Of a DNA stretch of 64,000 bases, positions 61,001 to 64,000 are shown piece by piece (position 1 is the stretch's first letter; each line of letters starts with the position of its first letter). This DNA is from Micrococcaceae bacterium Sec5.1 (GTDB lineage: Bacteria > Actinomycetota > Actinomycetes > Actinomycetales > Micrococcaceae): positions 310,001 to 374,000 of the forward strand of contig CP143430.1 in the NCBI GenBank assembly GCA_039636795.1, in the 5' to 3' direction. The notes under the pieces are model-generated. The model had not been told where the DNA came from. It ran no database searches and saw only the letters and a program-made list of their open reading frames with translations. Both the position numbers and the translations under genes were made by a program.

Positions 61001-61693
61001 ATGAAGTCTTCAGTCCCTCAACGTTTCATCCGGCGCGTCCGTAGCTTCCCATGGGTTCTGTCAGTCGTGGCACTGGCTCTGTTGCTGCTCAATCTCGGCA
61101 TGTTGACGGGAGCCGCCACGATTTTCGAAAGCAGTTTTCCCCGCCAACCAATGTTGGGGCCGCAACCAACGGTAAGGCCGCAACCAACGGTGGGGCCGCC
61201 ATTTGGCACCGCACCCAAAAGACCCACAGCTATATCACCCGGGGACTCTTCATCGGTCCTGGATGAACTGCGTCTACGCGATGATCACATCGACGCGTTG
61301 GACAACAACCATCCAGCGGTGAGGAATCTGAAGCCTCAGCTGAGGACAGCGGTTCAACGGGCCGCAGAAGCAGCCAAAAGTTCAGGCCAGGAACAGTTCT
61401 GGTTAACCTCTGGATGGCGTTCGGTCAGCTATCAACAGGAATTGTTGGACGCCGCTGTCAGCACGCACGGATCGCGCGAAGAAGCAGCCAAGTGGGTGAG
61501 CGCTCCGGAGAAGTCCAAGCACGTAACCGGAGAAGCCATCGATATCGGTCCCACCAACGCAGCAGATTGGGTGAACCGCCACAGCGATGCGTTGGGCCTG
61601 TGCCAGACCTACGCAAACGAAATGTGGCACTTCGAATTCAGGCCGGAAGGTACCAGCCATTGCCCGGCACCTCTTGAAAACGCTGCCGGATAG
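61001..61693 (+). CDS. vanY: VanY-family D-Ala-D-Ala carboxypeptidase, membrane-anchored
   Basis: A 230-residue protein with an N-terminal signal-anchor (WVLSVVALALLLLNLGMLTG) and a Pro-rich linker with a QPTV repeat. The C-terminal peptidase domain has the M15 zinc ligands H174, D181 and H210, and general base E207 (SKHVTGEAIDIG, NEMWHFEF). It removes terminal D-Ala from peptidoglycan precursors outside the membrane. It is 83 bp from the response regulator and is first in the racemase/ligase gene set. Confidence 0.88.
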   Translation: MKSSVPQRFIRRVRSFPWVLSVVALALLLLNLGMLTGAATIFESSFPRQPMLGPQPTVRPQPTVGPPFGTAPKRPTAISPGDSSSVLDELRLRDDHIDALDNNHPAVRNLKPQLRTAVQRAAEAAKSSGQEQFWLTSGWRSVSYQQELLDAAVSTHGSREEAAKWVSAPEKSKHVTGEAIDIGPTNAADWVNRHSDALGLCQTYANEMWHFEFRPEGTSHCPAPLENAAG

Positions 61694-61754
61694 CCGGGTG
61701 GACGCCTCGAGCGGGACCACCGCACCCCCTTTCGACCTTGACCGAGGACTTACG

Positions 61755-62867
61755 ATGACTGACCTATTTACCCCACCAACACTCTCTACCGTCGCTGTTG
61801 GTGTTCAGGCGAACGTCGCCGCTGTCCGGAGCCGATGCCGGTCAGAGCTGATGGCAGTGGTGAAGGCCGACGGGTACGGGCTGGGCGCCGAAGATGTTGC
61901 CCGGGCGGCGTTGGGCGCCGGATGCACTTGGTTGGGAACCACTGGCGTTTCAGAAGCTGCCCAATTGAGGCGGGCTGGATTCGATACCGGGATCCTTGCT
62001 TGGCTGCATCCAGCGGGAATGGACGTTGAATCGGCGGAGGCCCACAACGTGGATATCGCCATTGGCTCGCTTGAACAACTCATGCATGCCTTTCGCTGTG
62101 CCCGCGGAAACCTGAGAATCCACTTGCATGTGGACACCGGCATGACACGGGGTGGACTGCCCGCCTATGACTGGCCTGATGCCATGCACTTGGCTGCGGC
62201 CGGCCAAGCCGACAAGCTCTTCCGTGTGGTGGGCCTCATGGGGCATCTGCCCAACGCGGACTCCGCGAAGCCTGCGGCCAACGACGCCGGGCTGCGTTCC
62301 TTTGAGTCTGCTCACAGGATGGCACGGAGGGCTGGGCTCGCCGTCGACGTCCGCCATGTGGCCACCACATCGGCAACGCTCACCGATCCGAGGACGCATT
62401 ATGACCTGGTTCGTATCGGTGCCGGGTTGGTAGGCATCGATCCGTCCGGTTCCACCACGTTGAGTCCCACAGTCAGCTTGACCTGCCCGGTAGTGCATAC
62501 CAGGGCGGTGAAGGCGGGAACGTCTGTTGGGTACGGCGGCATCGGCCTGGCCGGGGAGTCGGGGTTCGTGAGCGTCCTGGGGATCGGTTACGCGGACGGG
62601 CTTCCCCAACACCTCGACGCCGGCGCACACGTCATGATCCACGGCCGCCGCTGCCCCATCGTGGGGCCGGTGAACATGGACCAGATCGTCGTGGAAACCG
62701 GCAACTGGCCGGCCTCCCCTGGAACCGAAGCAACCATCATTGGCGTCAACCCTGGAGAGCCCACAGTGCAGCTGTGGGCCCAATGGGGAAACACCTCACC
62801 GCACAACGTCATCACCGGATTCGGACAGCGACTCCAACGCAGCCTACTGATAAAGGAAATTGTATGA
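61755..62867 (+). CDS. alr: Alanine racemase (PLP), possibly serine-acting
   Basis: A 370-residue fold type III PLP racemase: K37 in VVKADGYGLGA, the second catalytic Tyr in SVGYGG (Y260), and GPVNMDQIVV. It makes D-Ala, or with altered specificity D-Ser, from the L isomer. It lacks the membrane domain of VanT-type serine racemases. Its stop overlaps the ligase start by 4 bp (ATGA), so D-amino acid supply and ligation are coupled. Confidence 0.88.
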   Translation: MTDLFTPPTLSTVAVGVQANVAAVRSRCRSELMAVVKADGYGLGAEDVARAALGAGCTWLGTTGVSEAAQLRRAGFDTGILAWLHPAGMDVESAEAHNVDIAIGSLEQLMHAFRCARGNLRIHLHVDTGMTRGGLPAYDWPDAMHLAAAGQADKLFRVVGLMGHLPNADSAKPAANDAGLRSFESAHRMARRAGLAVDVRHVATTSATLTDPRTHYDLVRIGAGLVGIDPSGSTTLSPTVSLTCPVVHTRAVKAGTSVGYGGIGLAGESGFVSVLGIGYADGLPQHLDAGAHVMIHGRRCPIVGPVNMDQIVVETGNWPASPGTEATIIGVNPGEPTVQLWAQWGNTSPHNVITGFGQRLQRSLLIKEIV

Positions 62868-63880
62868 GCACCGTTCTTGTCATTGGCGGCGGAACAAGCC
62901 CCGAACATGCCGTGTCCTTGGCTTCAGCCGCTACCATCAGCGCTACATTGGCCGAAGCCGGGCACGAGGTCCGCCCGTGGACAATACTGCCCGACGGTTC
63001 ATGGATCAACGCCTCACCCGCCAAATCCCATCCGTCATCCCCTTTCCAGGTACTCGGCGCAGCCGAAGGGGCGGAGGCCTTCCTCGCTGATGCAGCCTCC
63101 GGATCGGTCCCTGCCGTGGTTTATCCCACCTTGCATGGGGCCCCGGGAGAGGACGGTGCGGTGGCGGGTCTCTGCGCGCTCGCAGGGCTTCGACTGGCTG
63201 CATCGCCTCTTGCTGCCTCTGCAGCGGCGATGGACAAATGGGTCACCAAGCAGGTTGCTGCGAGCGCCGACGTCGCGACAGTACCCTTCGCGCTCTTGGG
63301 ACCCGGCGCTGCAGCTTCTCCTGTAGCGCATCCTGTGGTGGTGAAACCCGCGACTGCCGGTTCGTCCCATGGAGTTGCCCTGGTTCGGGATGACCAGGAA
63401 ATGAGCCGCGCTCTGGCGGAGGCCAGGGCGCATTCCGCCCGGGTCCTAGTGGAGCCACTGGTCCGGTCGCGGGAAGTTGACATCGCTCTTTTTGACGACG
63501 GGACCGGCCACCTTGTTGTCCTGCCTCCCCTGGAGATCCACACGGCGGGGCTGTTCGACACCTCCACGAAATACGACGGAACCGCCCAGTTCACCGTTCC
63601 CGCCAAGCTGTCGCCACACATCACCGAAGAACTCTGCCGTGGGGCGGAGCGGATGTATCGGGCACTGGGGTGTTGGGGCATTGCCAGGATGGACTTCTTT
63701 GTCACGGACAATGAGGTCGTTCTAAACGAAGTGAACACGGCCCCGGGAATGTCGGACCAGTCGCAAGTGCCGCAAATGGCCGCGGCCCATGGGTGGAAAA
63801 TGACTCAACTACTTGACAACCTCGTAGCCGCAGCCCGCGTACCTGTCTGGCAGTCTCCCTTCCTGGAAGTTGGGCCATGA
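62864..63880 (+). CDS. ddl: D-Ala-D-Ala / D-Ala-D-X ligase
   Basis: A 338-residue ATP-grasp ligase: GGGTSPEHAVSLASA at the N-terminus, the ATP-grasp region VVVKPATAGSSHGVALV, omega-loop FDTSTKYDG with K236-Y237, and ARMDFFV followed by LNEVNTAPGM. The Tyr in TKY is the residue of D-Ala-D-Ala and D-Ser-type ligases rather than D-Ala-D-lactate ligases. Its product could be D-Ala-D-Ala or D-Ala-D-Ser. Start chosen by the 4-bp overlap. Confidence 0.87.
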   Translation: MSTVLVIGGGTSPEHAVSLASAATISATLAEAGHEVRPWTILPDGSWINASPAKSHPSSPFQVLGAAEGAEAFLADAASGSVPAVVYPTLHGAPGEDGAVAGLCALAGLRLAASPLAASAAAMDKWVTKQVAASADVATVPFALLGPGAAASPVAHPVVVKPATAGSSHGVALVRDDQEMSRALAEARAHSARVLVEPLVRSREVDIALFDDGTGHLVVLPPLEIHTAGLFDTSTKYDGTAQFTVPAKLSPHITEELCRGAERMYRALGCWGIARMDFFVTDNEVVLNEVNTAPGMSDQSQVPQMAAAHGWKMTQLLDNLVAAARVPVWQSPFLEVGP

Positions 63881-64000
63881 CTTGGCCAGCCACTCGGGAC
63901 CGAGTTCCAGTCCAGTGGGCCCGGAGGCAAACCGCCAACCGCGCGTGGCTTCTGGCGGCGCCACTCCTGGGCGCACTTATTGGCGCAGCCTTCGGAGTTT
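63877..64000 (+). CDS. Membrane protein gene, 5' end only
   Basis: Starts with ATG 63877 overlapping the ligase stop (ATGA). The first 41 residues are visible: a basic N-terminus followed by a hydrophobic segment (AWLLAAPLLGALIGAAFG), probably the first membrane helix. The family cannot be told from this much. The overlap shows it belongs to the same operon. Confidence 0.6.
   Translation, partial: MTWPATRDRVPVQWARRQTANRAWLLAAPLLGALIGAAFGV

Noticed and set aside
1..64000. CRISPR arrays, insertion sequences or prophage
   Set aside because: No regular repeat-spacer pattern, transposase, integrase or phage structural gene found.

Overview
The window is high-GC actinobacterial DNA that most resembles the Arthrobacter/Paenarthrobacter group. 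Reasons: codon bias to C/G at third positions, GTG starts, a DUF222-HNH protein, many GntR/LacI/MarR/LysR regulators, and the gene types present (GH65 phosphorylase, MntH, AzlCD, DUF445, an MTH1187 thiamine-binding protein). The genus is an inference. No rRNA, convincing tRNA, CRISPR array, insertion sequence or prophage was seen; it reads as a metabolic chromosome region.

Layout. 1-2763: alpha-glucoside phosphorolysis (beta-phosphoglucomutase 3' end and a GH65 phosphorylase). 2853-14948: mixed small genes and regulators: YegP-like protein, lipoprotein, DUF222-HNH, MarR, IPP isomerase, MntH, a CPBP-like membrane protein, a degenerate EAL protein, SGNH hydrolase, GntR, a cation diffusion facilitator and an XRE/MmyB regulator. 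15035-21473: ilvD, a pyruvate oxidase-type ThDP enzyme and a glycogen-debranching-type enzyme. 21708-36428: a large catabolic locus with a cupin, a GntR regulator, succinate-semialdehyde dehydrogenase, a class III aminotransferase, two DAO-type FAD oxidoreductases, a polar amino acid ABC transporter, a HAD hydrolase, an aldehyde dehydrogenase, a tartrate/D-malate-type dehydrogenase, a D-2-hydroxyacid dehydrogenase and a zinc alcohol dehydrogenase. 36446-38355: divergent LysR and EamA exporter. 38270-48417: two LacI-controlled Gfo/Idh/MocA sugar or polyol modules, an HTH-PASTA protein, and an ABC-2 transporter whose ATPase gene is frameshifted. 48722-58640: EcsC-like protein, PxpA and PxpC without PxpB, a Fic-HTH protein, DUF445, a glycerophosphodiesterase, DoxX, AzlCD, a Cys-rich four-helix protein, TetR/thiamine-binding protein and an O-methyltransferase. 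59146-64000: a two-component system divergent from a VanY-type carboxypeptidase, alanine racemase, D-Ala-D-X ligase and a truncated membrane protein gene.

How the genes work together. The most notable signal is one 10-bp element, TTGTTGACAA, found at five promoters (near 18991, 21624, 25617, 29544 and 29616) and always reading towards the gene downstream. These promoters lead into nearly all of the 21.7-36.4 kb catabolic locus, which encodes its own GntR regulator. This suggests a single regulon for uptake and oxidation of an unidentified amine or amino acid. Both LacI regulators also have matching palindromes at their own and their presumed target promoters. The last five genes resemble the logic of vancomycin-resistance operons (sensor, regulator, DD-carboxypeptidase, racemase, ligase) and may be a peptidoglycan-precursor remodelling module.
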